This document shows, piece by piece, positions 17,452-26,285 of a stretch of 64,000 nt of DNA. The notes beneath the pieces were generated by a model. The model was not told the DNA's origin, made no database searches, and worked only from the letters and a program-made list of their open reading frames with translations. Both the position numbers and the translations under genes were made by a program. How positions within the stretch are numbered: position 1 is the stretch's first letter; every line of letters begins with the position of its first letter. The stretch spans positions 248,001 to 312,000 of the forward strand of contig NZ_JAJKLK010000024.1 of NCBI RefSeq assembly GCF_020982545.1, read 5' to 3'. The DNA is from Streptomyces sp. MNU76 (GTDB taxonomy: Bacteria; Actinomycetota; Actinomycetes; Streptomycetales; Streptomycetaceae).

Positions 17452-17485
17452 GGGATGCCCGGCGCGCGACCGCGCCGGGCATCCC
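17452..17485 (-). terminator. Hairpin terminator after the ThuA-GSDH fusion gene
   Basis: A perfect 15-bp stem, GGGATGCCCGGCGCG (17452-17466) and CGCGCCGGGCATCCC (17471-17485), with a four-base loop CGAC. It lies just beyond the stop of the large minus-strand gene (17498) and upstream of the GH54 gene, so these two are probably separate transcripts. Confidence 0.85.
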
Positions 17486-17497
17486 GTCCGGACCGGG

Positions 17498-20400
17498 CTA
17501 CAGGGCGGTGAACCGCCACTGTTGGTTGGTGCCGTTGTGGCAGCTCCACTGCAGGAGTCGTGCTCCGTCGGCCGTCGAGCCGCCGTTGACGTCGACGCAC
17601 AGTCCGCTGGGCAGGCTTTTCACCGTGTACACGCCCGCCGTGGTGGTCGGTGTGACGACGAACTTCTGCGCATTGCCGCTGTCGCAGGTGGACTGCTGCA
17701 GGAACGCGCCCTGGGCGGTGGACCCGCCCACGACGGCGAGGCACTTGTCGCTGTGCGCCGCCTTCAGGTGGACGGCGCCACCACCGGCGTCGACGGCCTG
17801 CCACTTCTGGTTGTCGGCGCCGGTGGCCGGCCACTGGACGATCTGGGCGCCGTCGGCGGTCGAGGCGCCGTTGACGTCCATGAATTTGCCGCTGTGCTGT
17901 GCTGCGACCGTCCAGGTCCGACCGGCCACGCCACCGCCGCCGCTGCCCGGCTCGCCGACCCCGTTGCCGCCGAAGGTGAGCGAGTCGAGGTCGAACCAGT
18001 TGTTCGAGGTGCCCTTGAACACCAGGTAGAGCTTGTGCGAGCCGGCGAGCTCGGCGGTGTTCACCGCGGGCGTGGACCGGTAGTTGTTCCAGCCGCCGGT
18101 GCCGGGCACCGGTGTCGTGGCCAGGAGTGTCCCGGTCGGGGAATCGGCGCGCAGTTCGATCGATCCACCGCCGCTCGGCGACGACAGACGGTAGCTCACG
18201 CTCGTGATGCCCGACAGGCTCATCGGGTTGAAGGCGATCCAGTCGCCGTCGGAGATGTTGCCGACCCGCTTGCCGCTCTCCGCGCCGGCCTGCTCGACGA
18301 CCTGCACACCCGACTGGTCCGTGGAGAACTCGGCCTGCTTGTGCTTGGGCTGGAGGATCGCTTGAGCGTAGCCGGTGAGCGGGTCCGCACCGCCGGCGCC
18401 GCCGTCGTCGGTGTAGCGGGCGTTGAGGACGTAGTAAAGGTTGGCGCCCTCAGGGTGCCCGCCGAGCAGCGTGGTGTCGATGGTGCCCGAGCACCCCGGG
18501 TAGTCCCTGGTCTCATGCTGGTGGTCGTCGTGGCCGAGAGCGGGGTTGACGAACACCTTGGCGCAGTCGACGGGCCCGCCGCCGGGGTCCGAGACGGACA
18601 CCTTGTACGAGACGCGGTCGCCGAAGTCCAGCATGCCGCCGTTGGACGGAATGGTGAGGGTGACGGTCGGTGCGGTGTTGCCCACGGTGATGGGCACGTT
18701 GGCGAAGGCCGTCCTGCCGGTGTTGTCGGTGACTTTGAGCTGGGCGGTGTAGTTGCCGTTCGCGGTGTAGGTGTGTGACGGGTTGGCCGCCGTGGACGTG
18801 GTGCCGTCGCCGAATGTCCAGTGGTGGCTGAGCGTGCTGCCGGGATCCGGGTCCGTGGACCCCGCGCTGCTGAACTGCACGGTCAACGGCGCGTTCCCGC
18901 TGGTGGGCGTTCCGGTGGCTTTGGCGATCGGCGACCGTCCGCCGTGGTTGTAGTCGATGCGATAGAGCCCCGAGTCGTTGTTGCCACCGGAGAAGTTGTT
19001 GCCCCATTCGAGCAGGTACAGCGAGCCGTCGGGCCCGAACTCCATGTCCATCGGCTTGAGGAACTTGGCGGCGGGCATGAAGGGGTTGGTCCGGGTGACC
19101 GCGGTCGCGGAGTCGAAGTGGACCTCCTTGACGGTGTGGCGCGACCACTCGTAGAAGAAGTGGACCCCGTCGTAGTAGGGCGGGAACTTCGTCTCGGACG
19201 GGTTCGCGGCGTCGTAGCGGTAGACCGGTCCGCCCATCGGCCCCGAGCCGCCGGAGCCGAGTTCGGGGAAGTTCGGCGAGACGCCGTAGCCGTACCACAT
19301 GTTCGGCGCGACGATCGGCTTGAGGCTGGTCAGGCCGGTGTTGTTCGGTGAGTTGTTGACCGGCGCGTTGCAGTTGAACTTGGGGCCGACGACACGGGTG
19401 TCCGGGTTGTAGGGCGCGTAGGCCTGGTTGTCGCCGTGGCAGAACGGCCAGCCGTAGTTGCCCGGGGCCTTGATGACATTGAGCTCGACGAGCCCTTCGG
19501 GGCCGCGGTTCGTCGTGGGCGGGTTCCGGTCCGGGCCGTAGTCGGCGAGGTAGACCCACCCGTTCTCCGGGTCGATCGAGAAGCGGAACGGGTTGCGGAA
19601 GCCCATCGCGTAGATCTCCGGCCGGGTCTGCGCCGTGCCCTGCGGATAGAGGTTGCCGGCCGGGACGGTGTAGCCGCCGTCGGCCGACGGCCGGATGCGC
19701 AGGAGCTTGCCCCGCAGGTCGTTGGTGTTGCCGGCGGTGCGGGCGGCGTCGAGGTTGGCCTTGCCCTGCCGCCAGTCCAGCGGGGCGTAGCCCTGCCAGT
19801 TGGAGTCGAGGTTCGGCGGGACGTCGTCCCCGGTGCCGATGTAGAGGTTCTTGTCGGGGCCGAACTCGATGTACCCGCCCGTGTGTCCGGGCTCGGCGAA
19901 CGTGCGGTCCCGGGTCGCGGGGATGTCGATGATCGTCACCTGGCTCGACATGTTCAGGGTGTCACCGGTGAGCGTGAACCGGGAGACCCGGTTGATGTCG
20001 TTCGGGACTCCGGCCGGGGAGTGATACAGGTACACGTAGCCGTTGTCGGCGAAGTCGGGGTCGAGCGCCAGTCCGGTGAGGCCGTCCTCGCCACCGGTGT
20101 AGACGCTGAGCGTGGCGGCGGTCACGGTCCTGTTGGTGGTCGGTTTGAAGATCTTCAGCTGCCCGCCCCGTTGGACGTAGAGCACCCGCCCGTCCGGGGC
20201 GACCGCCAGGGCCATCGGGTCCGCTGTGTTGTCGTCGAGGGTGCGCTTCTCGAAGTTGCTCCACACGGTGCCGCCGCAGTCGCCGGGCTCCTTGCCGGCC
20301 GCCCACTTGACTCCCCCGAGGACGTGGTTGCGGAAGTGCGTCTCGCTGTAGGCCGCGCTGGTGTGCCCCATGCCGGTGGCCCACACGCGGCCGCCGCCGG

Positions 20401-21049
20401 TGTTGCGGCACCAGGAGATGGGGTGGTCCGGCCCCATGGCGCGGGGGCCCGGGTTGTACGTGCGCTCGTCCGCGGTGACCAGGACATGGACGTCGCCCCG
20501 GGGATTGCGGTCGAAGTTGTACCACTCCTCGCTGCGGTTCCACCGGTCCGGCAGGCCGGCCGTCGACGGGTGCTTCTTGTCCGCGACGATGGCGGTGCCG
20601 CCCAGTACGCCGGGGGAGTGCTCCGGCATGTGCGCGCCGCCGTTGATGGTCTGGTCCCACCATGGGTACTCGTTCTCGATGCCCATGTCCGTGGCGTTGT
20701 GGATCGCGACGATGCCCTTGCCGCCGGCGAGGTAACCCTCCACCGCCTGACGCTGGGCCGCCGTGGTCCACACCATTCCCGAGGTCTGGAACATGATGAG
20801 CACGTCGAAGGTGGCGAGGTTCGCCGGGGTGAAAACGCTCGAATCCTCGCTGTGGACCAACTCGAAGTTGTTGGCCGCCGCCTGCTCCCGGAACATCGTG
20901 AGGCCGGCGGGGATCGAATCGTGCCGGTAGCCCGCGGTCTTCGTGAAGACCAGGGCTCGGAAGGCCGGCGCCGCTGACGCCGGTTGGGCGACGACGAGCG
21001 ACAGGAGCACGCTCGCGATCACCCCGAAGACAAAAATGATGCGACGCAT
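17498..21049 (-). CDS. Giant secreted ThuA - GSDH - PKD - CBM6 - ricin-B fusion protein
   Basis: 1183 residues with a signal peptide to about residue 26. Domains in order: ThuA-like about 30-260 (VFTKTAGYRHDSIPAG, GIVAIHNATDMGIENEYPWW, MGPDHPISWCR, WATGMGHTSAAY); GSDH sugar dehydrogenase about 265-705 (GGEDGLTGLALDPDF, GTGDDVPPN, TNDLRGKLLRI, YAMGFRNPFRFS, YLADYGPDR, LYLLEWGNN); PKD about 715-800 (HHWTFGDGTTSTAANPS); linker; CBM6-like about 905-1045 (SDGDWIAFNPMSL); ricin-B about 1060-1183. It combines in one chain what the genes at 9693 and 12563 encode separately. ATG 21049 was chosen because GGGAG lies just upstream. Confidence 0.88.
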   Translation of the reverse strand: MRRIIFVFGVIASVLLSLVVAQPASAAPAFRALVFTKTAGYRHDSIPAGLTMFREQAAANNFELVHSEDSSVFTPANLATFDVLIMFQTSGMVWTTAAQRQAVEGYLAGGKGIVAIHNATDMGIENEYPWWDQTINGGAHMPEHSPGVLGGTAIVADKKHPSTAGLPDRWNRSEEWYNFDRNPRGDVHVLVTADERTYNPGPRAMGPDHPISWCRNTGGGRVWATGMGHTSAAYSETHFRNHVLGGVKWAAGKEPGDCGGTVWSNFEKRTLDDNTADPMALAVAPDGRVLYVQRGGQLKIFKPTTNRTVTAATLSVYTGGEDGLTGLALDPDFADNGYVYLYHSPAGVPNDINRVSRFTLTGDTLNMSSQVTIIDIPATRDRTFAEPGHTGGYIEFGPDKNLYIGTGDDVPPNLDSNWQGYAPLDWRQGKANLDAARTAGNTNDLRGKLLRIRPSADGGYTVPAGNLYPQGTAQTRPEIYAMGFRNPFRFSIDPENGWVYLADYGPDRNPPTTNRGPEGLVELNVIKAPGNYGWPFCHGDNQAYAPYNPDTRVVGPKFNCNAPVNNSPNNTGLTSLKPIVAPNMWYGYGVSPNFPELGSGGSGPMGGPVYRYDAANPSETKFPPYYDGVHFFYEWSRHTVKEVHFDSATAVTRTNPFMPAAKFLKPMDMEFGPDGSLYLLEWGNNFSGGNNDSGLYRIDYNHGGRSPIAKATGTPTSGNAPLTVQFSSAGSTDPDPGSTLSHHWTFGDGTTSTAANPSHTYTANGNYTAQLKVTDNTGRTAFANVPITVGNTAPTVTLTIPSNGGMLDFGDRVSYKVSVSDPGGGPVDCAKVFVNPALGHDDHQHETRDYPGCSGTIDTTLLGGHPEGANLYYVLNARYTDDGGAGGADPLTGYAQAILQPKHKQAEFSTDQSGVQVVEQAGAESGKRVGNISDGDWIAFNPMSLSGITSVSYRLSSPSGGGSIELRADSPTGTLLATTPVPGTGGWNNYRSTPAVNTAELAGSHKLYLVFKGTSNNWFDLDSLTFGGNGVGEPGSGGGGVAGRTWTVAAQHSGKFMDVNGASTADGAQIVQWPATGADNQKWQAVDAGGGAVHLKAAHSDKCLAVVGGSTAQGAFLQQSTCDSGNAQKFVVTPTTTAGVYTVKSLPSGLCVDVNGGSTADGARLLQWSCHNGTNQQWRFTAL

Positions 21050-21300
21050 GCCGTCTCCCATTTCGGCGGAGCAACGATGGCATGACCACGGGCACGCGCC
21101 GGTCGCACCTGCGATGCGTCAGAGTGCCCGAGCGCGTCGTAGGCACACGTGTGCCGTCAGCTCGTCGTCCGTCCGCCGTGACGGACAGTCAAGTCCCTAC
21201 GGAAGCAAGGGGAGTCACACCAGATGCGACCGTCTCCCGTGGTCTGCGGGCCAGCATGCAGCGGCGTGTCGCAACAGTCAATATGAATCGGGTGCGGCCG

Positions 21301-21453
21301 ATTCCATAACACATTTTGTGCATCAATCGTGGTCGGTTCGGCGCGCGACTGCCGTCGGGTAGATTCCATAACGCATTTTGTGCATCGGTTTTCGTGGTTC
21401 GGCGTGCGACTGCGGACGGACCGATTTGATAACAGATTTTGGCGTATCAATCG
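21301..21453 (+). repeat. Three diverged 61-62-bp direct repeats (possible operator array)
   Basis: The starts of the three units are 21301, 21363 and 21424. Units 1 and 2 share ATTCCATAAC, CATTTTGTGCATC and GTTCGGCG(C/T)GCGACTGC; unit 3 keeps ATTTGATAACAGATTTTGG and TATCAATCG. Each contains a short dyad (CACATTTTGTG in unit 1; TTGATA...TATCAA in unit 3). The array lies between the divergent ThuA-GSDH gene (start 21049) and the RbsA-like gene (start 21634), and is clearly more AT-rich than its surroundings. This fits multiple operator sites for a sugar-responsive repressor; the regulator is not identified. Confidence 0.75.
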
Positions 21454-21633
21454 CTGCCGACTGATCGCCGGTCCGCATTGAGCAGTTCGAACGGCGAATA
21501 TCCTGCTGCGATGTCCGGTGGTATTGCCAGGTGCTGATCGAGGCATTTACCCTCGGGGCCGCGATGTCGCCATCGCGTCCGGCGAAAGTTCGCGGTTATT
21601 CGACCTGACGACGCGAATGCAGAGGTTTCCACG

Positions 21634-23145
21634 ATGTCTGGCCTGCCGCCGTCGCCGCTGCTCGCTCTGCGAGGCATCGGCAAGTCGTTCCTCGGCGTGC
21701 GAGTGCTCGACGGCGTCGACCTCCAGGTCCGGCCGGGCGAGGTGCACGCGGTCGTCGGCGAGAACGGCGCCGGCAAGTCCACGCTCATGAAGGTGGTCGC
21801 GGGCGTCCACCAACCCGACGAGGGAACGGTCGAGTTCGCCGGCGCACCGCAAACCCTCCGCAGCCCGCGTGAGGCCCAACAGGCCGGTATCGGCATCGTC
21901 CACCAGGAACTGACCCTGCTGCCCGAGCGCACCGTCGCGGAGAACGTCTGTCTGGGCCGTGAGCCCCTGCGCCGCGGGCTCGTCGACCGCAGGGCGATGC
22001 TCAGCCACACCGCCGAGCTGCTCGCCTCGATCGGGGAGGGCTCGATACCGCCCGACGCACGCGTGGGACGACTCGGCGTGGCACAACAACAGGTGGTCGA
22101 GATCGTCAAGGCGCTCGCCCTCGACGCGCGGCTGCTCATCATGGACGAACCCACCGCGGCTCTCGCCGACCACGAGGTCGACCAGCTCTACGCGCTCGTA
22201 CGGCGGCTGCAGGCGCAGGGGATCGGCGTGCTGTACGTCTCGCACCGCCTCAAGGAGGTCTTCGACCTGTCCAGCCGGATCACCGTGCTCAAGGACGGCC
22301 GGGCGGTGGCCGCATTGGACACCGCGGACACCGGCGCGGATCAGCTGGTGCGCCACATGGTCGGCCGCGAGCTGTCGAGTTACTACCCCGACCGGGCGAC
22401 GCCGCAGGAGCTGGGTCCGGTGCGGCTGACCGTCCGGGGCGGAGGCAACCGGAAGCTGCGCGGCATCGACCTGCGGCTGCGCGCCGGCGAGGTGCTCGGT
22501 GTAGGCGGCCTGCAGGGGTCCGGCCGGTCGGCGCTGGCCCGCGCACTGTTCGGCGCCGCACCGTTCAGCACCGGCCGGGTGAGCGTCGACGGAGCGCCGG
22601 TCCGGCTGCGCTCGCCCCGCGCCGCGATGCGGGCCGGTATCGCCTACGTCTCCGAGGACCGCAAGGGCGAGGGGATCGTCGCCGAGCATTCGGTGCTCGA
22701 CAACGCGCTGTTGGCCGGCCGCGCCGTCCGCCCGGCCTGGGTCGGCCGCGGTGCCCGGACCGCGCGAATCCGGGACCTGCTCGCGGCCGTCGAGCTTCGC
22801 GCCGCAGGGGAGGACCAGGAGATCCGTTTCCTGTCCGGGGGCAACCAGCAGAAGGTCGTGCTGGCGAGGTGGCTCGCGCTCGCCCCGGGAATCCTGCTCT
22901 TCGACGAGCCGACCCGCGGCATCGACGTGGGCGCCAAGTCGGCGATCCACGATCTCGTCCGTCGACTGGCCCGCGACGGCGCCGCCGTGCTGATGGTCTC
23001 GTCCGAACTGCCCGAGCTGCTCGGCATGAGCGACCGGATCGTCGTCATGCGCGACGGCCGGATCGCCGGCGAGCTACCCGCCGGCGCGAGTGAGGAGGGT
23101 GTCGTCGCCCTGGCGGTCGGCACCGCGCGGGAGGCGGCCGGATGA
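21634..23145 (+). CDS. Sugar ABC importer ATPase, RbsA/MglA type (two ABC domains)
   Basis: 503 residues with tandem nucleotide-binding domains. The first has Walker A GENGAGKST (about 43-51), the signature region RLGVAQQQVVEI and Walker B LLIMDEPTAAL. The second has a degenerate Walker A (GLQGSGRSA), signature LSGGNQQKV and Walker B ILLFDEPTRGI. One intact and one degenerate site is normal for RbsA/XylG/MglA. It powers import of a monosaccharide with the two permeases and binding protein that follow; the four genes overlap or are separated by only a few bases. Confidence 0.92.
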   Translation: MSGLPPSPLLALRGIGKSFLGVRVLDGVDLQVRPGEVHAVVGENGAGKSTLMKVVAGVHQPDEGTVEFAGAPQTLRSPREAQQAGIGIVHQELTLLPERTVAENVCLGREPLRRGLVDRRAMLSHTAELLASIGEGSIPPDARVGRLGVAQQQVVEIVKALALDARLLIMDEPTAALADHEVDQLYALVRRLQAQGIGVLYVSHRLKEVFDLSSRITVLKDGRAVAALDTADTGADQLVRHMVGRELSSYYPDRATPQELGPVRLTVRGGGNRKLRGIDLRLRAGEVLGVGGLQGSGRSALARALFGAAPFSTGRVSVDGAPVRLRSPRAAMRAGIAYVSEDRKGEGIVAEHSVLDNALLAGRAVRPAWVGRGARTARIRDLLAAVELRAAGEDQEIRFLSGGNQQKVVLARWLALAPGILLFDEPTRGIDVGAKSAIHDLVRRLARDGAAVLMVSSELPELLGMSDRIVVMRDGRIAGELPAGASEEGVVALAVGTAREAAG

Positions 23146-24113
23146 GCCGCGCGCTGTCCCTGCCGACCCGGCGGACCCCGCCCGGCGTGTTCGTCGCGCT
23201 GATCCTCACCCTGGCGATCGGCTGGATCGTCGTCACGGTCGACGGCGGCCGGCTGTTCAGCGTGCCGACGACGGTGAGCCTGCTGCACGTCGCCGCCGGT
23301 CTGGGCCTCGTCGCGGTCGGCCAGACGCTGGTCGTCGTCGGGGGCTCGCTGGACCTGTCCGTCGCGTACGTGGTCAGCCTGAGCACCCTCGTCGCCGCCG
23401 AGACCATGGCCGGTGACGACGGTGCGCTGCTGCCGGCGATCGGCCTGACGCTCGCCGTCAGCGCCACGATCGGCCTCGCCAACGGCCTGCTCGTCACCAC
23501 AGCGCGGATCAACCCCTTCATCGCGACCGTCGGCGTCGGACTGCTGCTGAAGGGATACCTCGACAACGGATACGACGGCCCGGCCGGCAAGACCGCACCC
23601 GCCCTGGTGCAGGGCCTGGGGTACCAGCGCATCGGCCCGGTGCCCCTGTCGTTCCTGCTGCTGCTCGCCGTCGCCGCCGCGGCCTGGTTCGTGCTGGCGC
23701 GCACCCGCTTCGGCCACCACCTGATCGCCGTGGGCGGTGACCCGGAGGTCGCCCGGCTCTCCGGCGTGCGGGGCGGCCGGGTCCTCGTCACCGCCCATGT
23801 GCTGTGCGCCCTCTGCGCCGGCCTCGCCGGGGTCTACCTCGCCAGTCGCCTCGGCGCCGGCGCACCGAGGGTAGGCACCGAGGGACTGTACGACCTGGAG
23901 TCGATCGCCGCGGTGGTGCTCGGCGGCACCGCCCTGGCCGGCGGGCGCGGCGGCGTGGCCGGCACGGTCGGCGGCGTGCTGCTGCTCGCGAGCATCGACG
24001 CCATCTTCAACCAGCTCGAGGTCGACGTGTTCTTCAAGCAGGTGATCCGTGGCGTGATCATCATCGCGGCGGTCGCCGTCTACGCCCGCCGGGCGATGCG
24101 AAAGGCGTCATAG
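23142..24113 (+). CDS. Sugar ABC importer permease 1, RbsC type
   Basis: 323-residue inner-membrane permease with about nine or ten helices. The family signature is VGQTLVVVGGSLDLSVAYVV near residue 65, and ARLSGVRGGRVLV lies in the cytoplasmic loop that contacts the ATPase. The ATG overlaps the stop of the ATPase gene (ATGA), which couples their translation. The start carries a short Arg-rich cytoplasmic tail. Confidence 0.9.
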   Translation: MSRALSLPTRRTPPGVFVALILTLAIGWIVVTVDGGRLFSVPTTVSLLHVAAGLGLVAVGQTLVVVGGSLDLSVAYVVSLSTLVAAETMAGDDGALLPAIGLTLAVSATIGLANGLLVTTARINPFIATVGVGLLLKGYLDNGYDGPAGKTAPALVQGLGYQRIGPVPLSFLLLLAVAAAAWFVLARTRFGHHLIAVGGDPEVARLSGVRGGRVLVTAHVLCALCAGLAGVYLASRLGAGAPRVGTEGLYDLESIAAVVLGGTALAGGRGGVAGTVGGVLLLASIDAIFNQLEVDVFFKQVIRGVIIIAAVAVYARRAMRKAS

Positions 24114-24114
24114 C

Positions 24115-25086
24115 ATGCGGATCGCGCGCCCACTGCGGCTCCTTGAGTTGCGCTCCGGCGGCCTCGCCCCGATCATCGTGATCCTGGCGGTGTTGCTGGT
24201 TCTGCTGACCGCCCGCCAACCGGACTTCCTCTCGCCGCCGTCGCTGATGTCGTTCCTCGGCCGCTCCGCGCCGGTCATCCTGCTCGCCGCCGGCCAGTAC
24301 TTCGTGATCGTCTCCGGCGAGTTGGACCTGTCCGTCGGCTCTCTGGTCACCGCGCAGGTGGTCGTCGCCGCCCGGCTGATCGACGGTGATCCATCGGCCG
24401 GCTGGCCCGTCGTGGTACTCCTGCTCGCGTTCGGCATCGCCGTCGGCCTCGTCAACGGCCTCGTCACCACGTGGCTGCGGGTGCCGTCGTTCATCACGAC
24501 CCTCGGGATGTTCCTGATCCTCGTCGGTGCCGTGTACCTGTGGTCCGACGGTGCCCCGAAGGGCGGCCTCTCCGAGGGGTTCCGCCGGCTCGGCCGGTCG
24601 GCGTTCGAGGACGTGCCCGTGCTGGGCCGGATACCGTACGCCCTGGTCGTCCTGCTGGTGGCGGCCGCCGCGGCGCTGGTGCTGACGCGTTCGGACTTCG
24701 GCCGCACCCTGGTCGCCGTCGGCGGCAACCCGCGGACCGCCGAGCTGAGCGGCGTGCGCGTGTGGCGCGCCAGGACCCTGGCGTTCGTCCTCAGCGGGCT
24801 CGCCGCCACGCTCGCGGCGGTCCTCATCGGCGGGTACAGCGGAGTGTCGTTCCAGGCCGGCGCCGGCCTGGAGTTCGGCGCGATCACCGCGGCGGTCCTC
24901 GGCGGTGTCGCTCTGGGCGGGGGCCGCGGTTCGGTCGTCGGCGCGATGCTGGGCGCGCTGACCCTGGAGACGCTCTTCACGCTCATGAACTTCTACGGCG
25001 TCTCCGGCGCCCTCAAACCGACCGTACAGGGCGCGATCATCCTGTTCGCCGTGGCGGCGGCGTCCTTCCGTCTCCCGTCCAGATAA
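24115..25086 (+). CDS. Sugar ABC importer permease 2, RbsC type
   Basis: 323-residue paralogue of the preceding permease with the same layout: AGQYFVIVSGELDLSVGSLV near residue 60, TAELSGVRVWRARTLAF in the coupling loop, and a closing Ala/Val-rich helix. Two distinct permeases imply a heterodimeric channel, as in some RbsABCD-like importers of Actinobacteria. It starts one base after the previous stop (TAG-C-ATG). Confidence 0.9.
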   Translation: MRIARPLRLLELRSGGLAPIIVILAVLLVLLTARQPDFLSPPSLMSFLGRSAPVILLAAGQYFVIVSGELDLSVGSLVTAQVVVAARLIDGDPSAGWPVVVLLLAFGIAVGLVNGLVTTWLRVPSFITTLGMFLILVGAVYLWSDGAPKGGLSEGFRRLGRSAFEDVPVLGRIPYALVVLLVAAAAALVLTRSDFGRTLVAVGGNPRTAELSGVRVWRARTLAFVLSGLAATLAAVLIGGYSGVSFQAGAGLEFGAITAAVLGGVALGGGRGSVVGAMLGALTLETLFTLMNFYGVSGALKPTVQGAIILFAVAAASFRLPSR

Positions 25087-25096
25087 AGGGGATTCA

Positions 25097-26281
25097 GTGA
25101 GGCATTCCATGACGGTGCTGGCCGTGAGCACCTTACTGGTGCTGGCCGGCTGCTCCACCGACGAGCCCACCACCGGCGCATCGGGTTCGCCCTCCGCGGG
25201 CACCGGGTCGGGCACCGGGAAGCAGTCGAAGTTCTTCGTGCGGGCCGACTACGACAAGCAGCTCGCGCTCCTGGACTCCACGCCCACCGGACCGGCCGGC
25301 AAGCCCTGGGAGCAGGCGCTCGACCCGGCGATGGTGGAGACCGCGAAGTTCAAGAAGCCCGGACCGTACAAGATCTGCTTCTCCAACGCGGGGCTGAACA
25401 ACCCCTGGCGCCAGGTCGGTTTCAAGACCATGCAGGCCGAGGTCGACACGCACCGCGGCCGGATCTCCGAGTTCGTCCACGTCGATGCCGAGGGCAAGGA
25501 CCAGAAGCAGATCGCCGACATCAACGACCTGCTCGGCAAGGGCTGCCACGCGCTCATCGTCTCGCCGAACACCACCGCGACGCTCACCCCGGCCGTGGAG
25601 GCCGCCTGCGAGAAGGGCCTGCCGGTCATCGTCTTCGACCGCGGCGTCGACACGACCTGCCCGGTGACGTTCATCAACCCGATCGGCGGCTACGGATTCG
25701 GCCACGTCGCGGCGGAGTTCGTCACCCAGAGGATGAAGCGGGGTGGCAAGGTGCTCGCGCTGCGCATCCTGCCCGGCGTCGACGTGCTGGAGACCCGTTG
25801 GTCCGCGGCGAAGGTCGCCTTCGACAAGGCGGGCGTCGACGTCGTCGGCGTCGAGTTCACCGACGGCGACCCGGCCAGGACGAAGAAGATCGTCAACGAC
25901 TACATCCAGCGGTACGGCACGATCGACGGCGTCTGGATGGACGCGGGGGCGGTCGCGGGCGCGGCGGTCGAGGCGTTCGAGGACGCCGGCAAGCCCGTGC
26001 CGCCGATCAACGGCGAGGACCAGCTCGACTTCCTGAAGCTGTGGAAGGACAAGAAGCTCACGGCGATCGCCCCGACCTACCCGACCTACCAGTGGCGCAC
26101 CCCGATCATCGCCGCGCTGAAGATCCTCGACGGCGAGCAGGTGCCGAACCCGTGGAAGCTGCCACAGCCGACCATCACCCAGGACAACCTGGACGAGTAC
26201 GTCGACCCCGCCATGCCGCCGCTGCACTACGCGATGTGCGGCTGCACCGACCTGCCCGGCTACCCCAAGCGCTGGAAGTAG
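25097..26281 (+). CDS. Sugar-binding lipoprotein, RbsB-like (periplasmic-binding-protein type 1)
   Basis: 394 residues. The lipobox is LVLAGC, with the anchored Cys at about residue 19, followed by a Thr/Ser/Gly-rich linker. The binding fold begins GPYKICFSNAGLNNPWRQVGF and shows typical elements: a VSPNTTATLTPAVEAACEKG loop, VIVFDRGVD, FVTQRMKRGGKVLAL and DGVWMDAGAVAGAA. It captures a monosaccharide for the adjacent importer. GTG 25097 has AAAGGGGA upstream; an ATG at 25109 also precedes the signal peptide. An approximately 65-residue insert before the core domain (RADYDKQLALLDS...) is longer than in RbsB. Confidence 0.88.
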   Translation: MRHSMTVLAVSTLLVLAGCSTDEPTTGASGSPSAGTGSGTGKQSKFFVRADYDKQLALLDSTPTGPAGKPWEQALDPAMVETAKFKKPGPYKICFSNAGLNNPWRQVGFKTMQAEVDTHRGRISEFVHVDAEGKDQKQIADINDLLGKGCHALIVSPNTTATLTPAVEAACEKGLPVIVFDRGVDTTCPVTFINPIGGYGFGHVAAEFVTQRMKRGGKVLALRILPGVDVLETRWSAAKVAFDKAGVDVVGVEFTDGDPARTKKIVNDYIQRYGTIDGVWMDAGAVAGAAVEAFEDAGKPVPPINGEDQLDFLKLWKDKKLTAIAPTYPTYQWRTPIIAALKILDGEQVPNPWKLPQPTITQDNLDEYVDPAMPPLHYAMCGCTDLPGYPKRWK

Positions 26282-26285
26282 CCCG

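Noticed and set aside
19436..20977. A 513-codon plus-strand frame inside the ThuA-GSDH gene
   Set aside because: Exactly antisense to conserved ThuA and GSDH motifs; Val/Gly/Arg-rich shadow with no homology.
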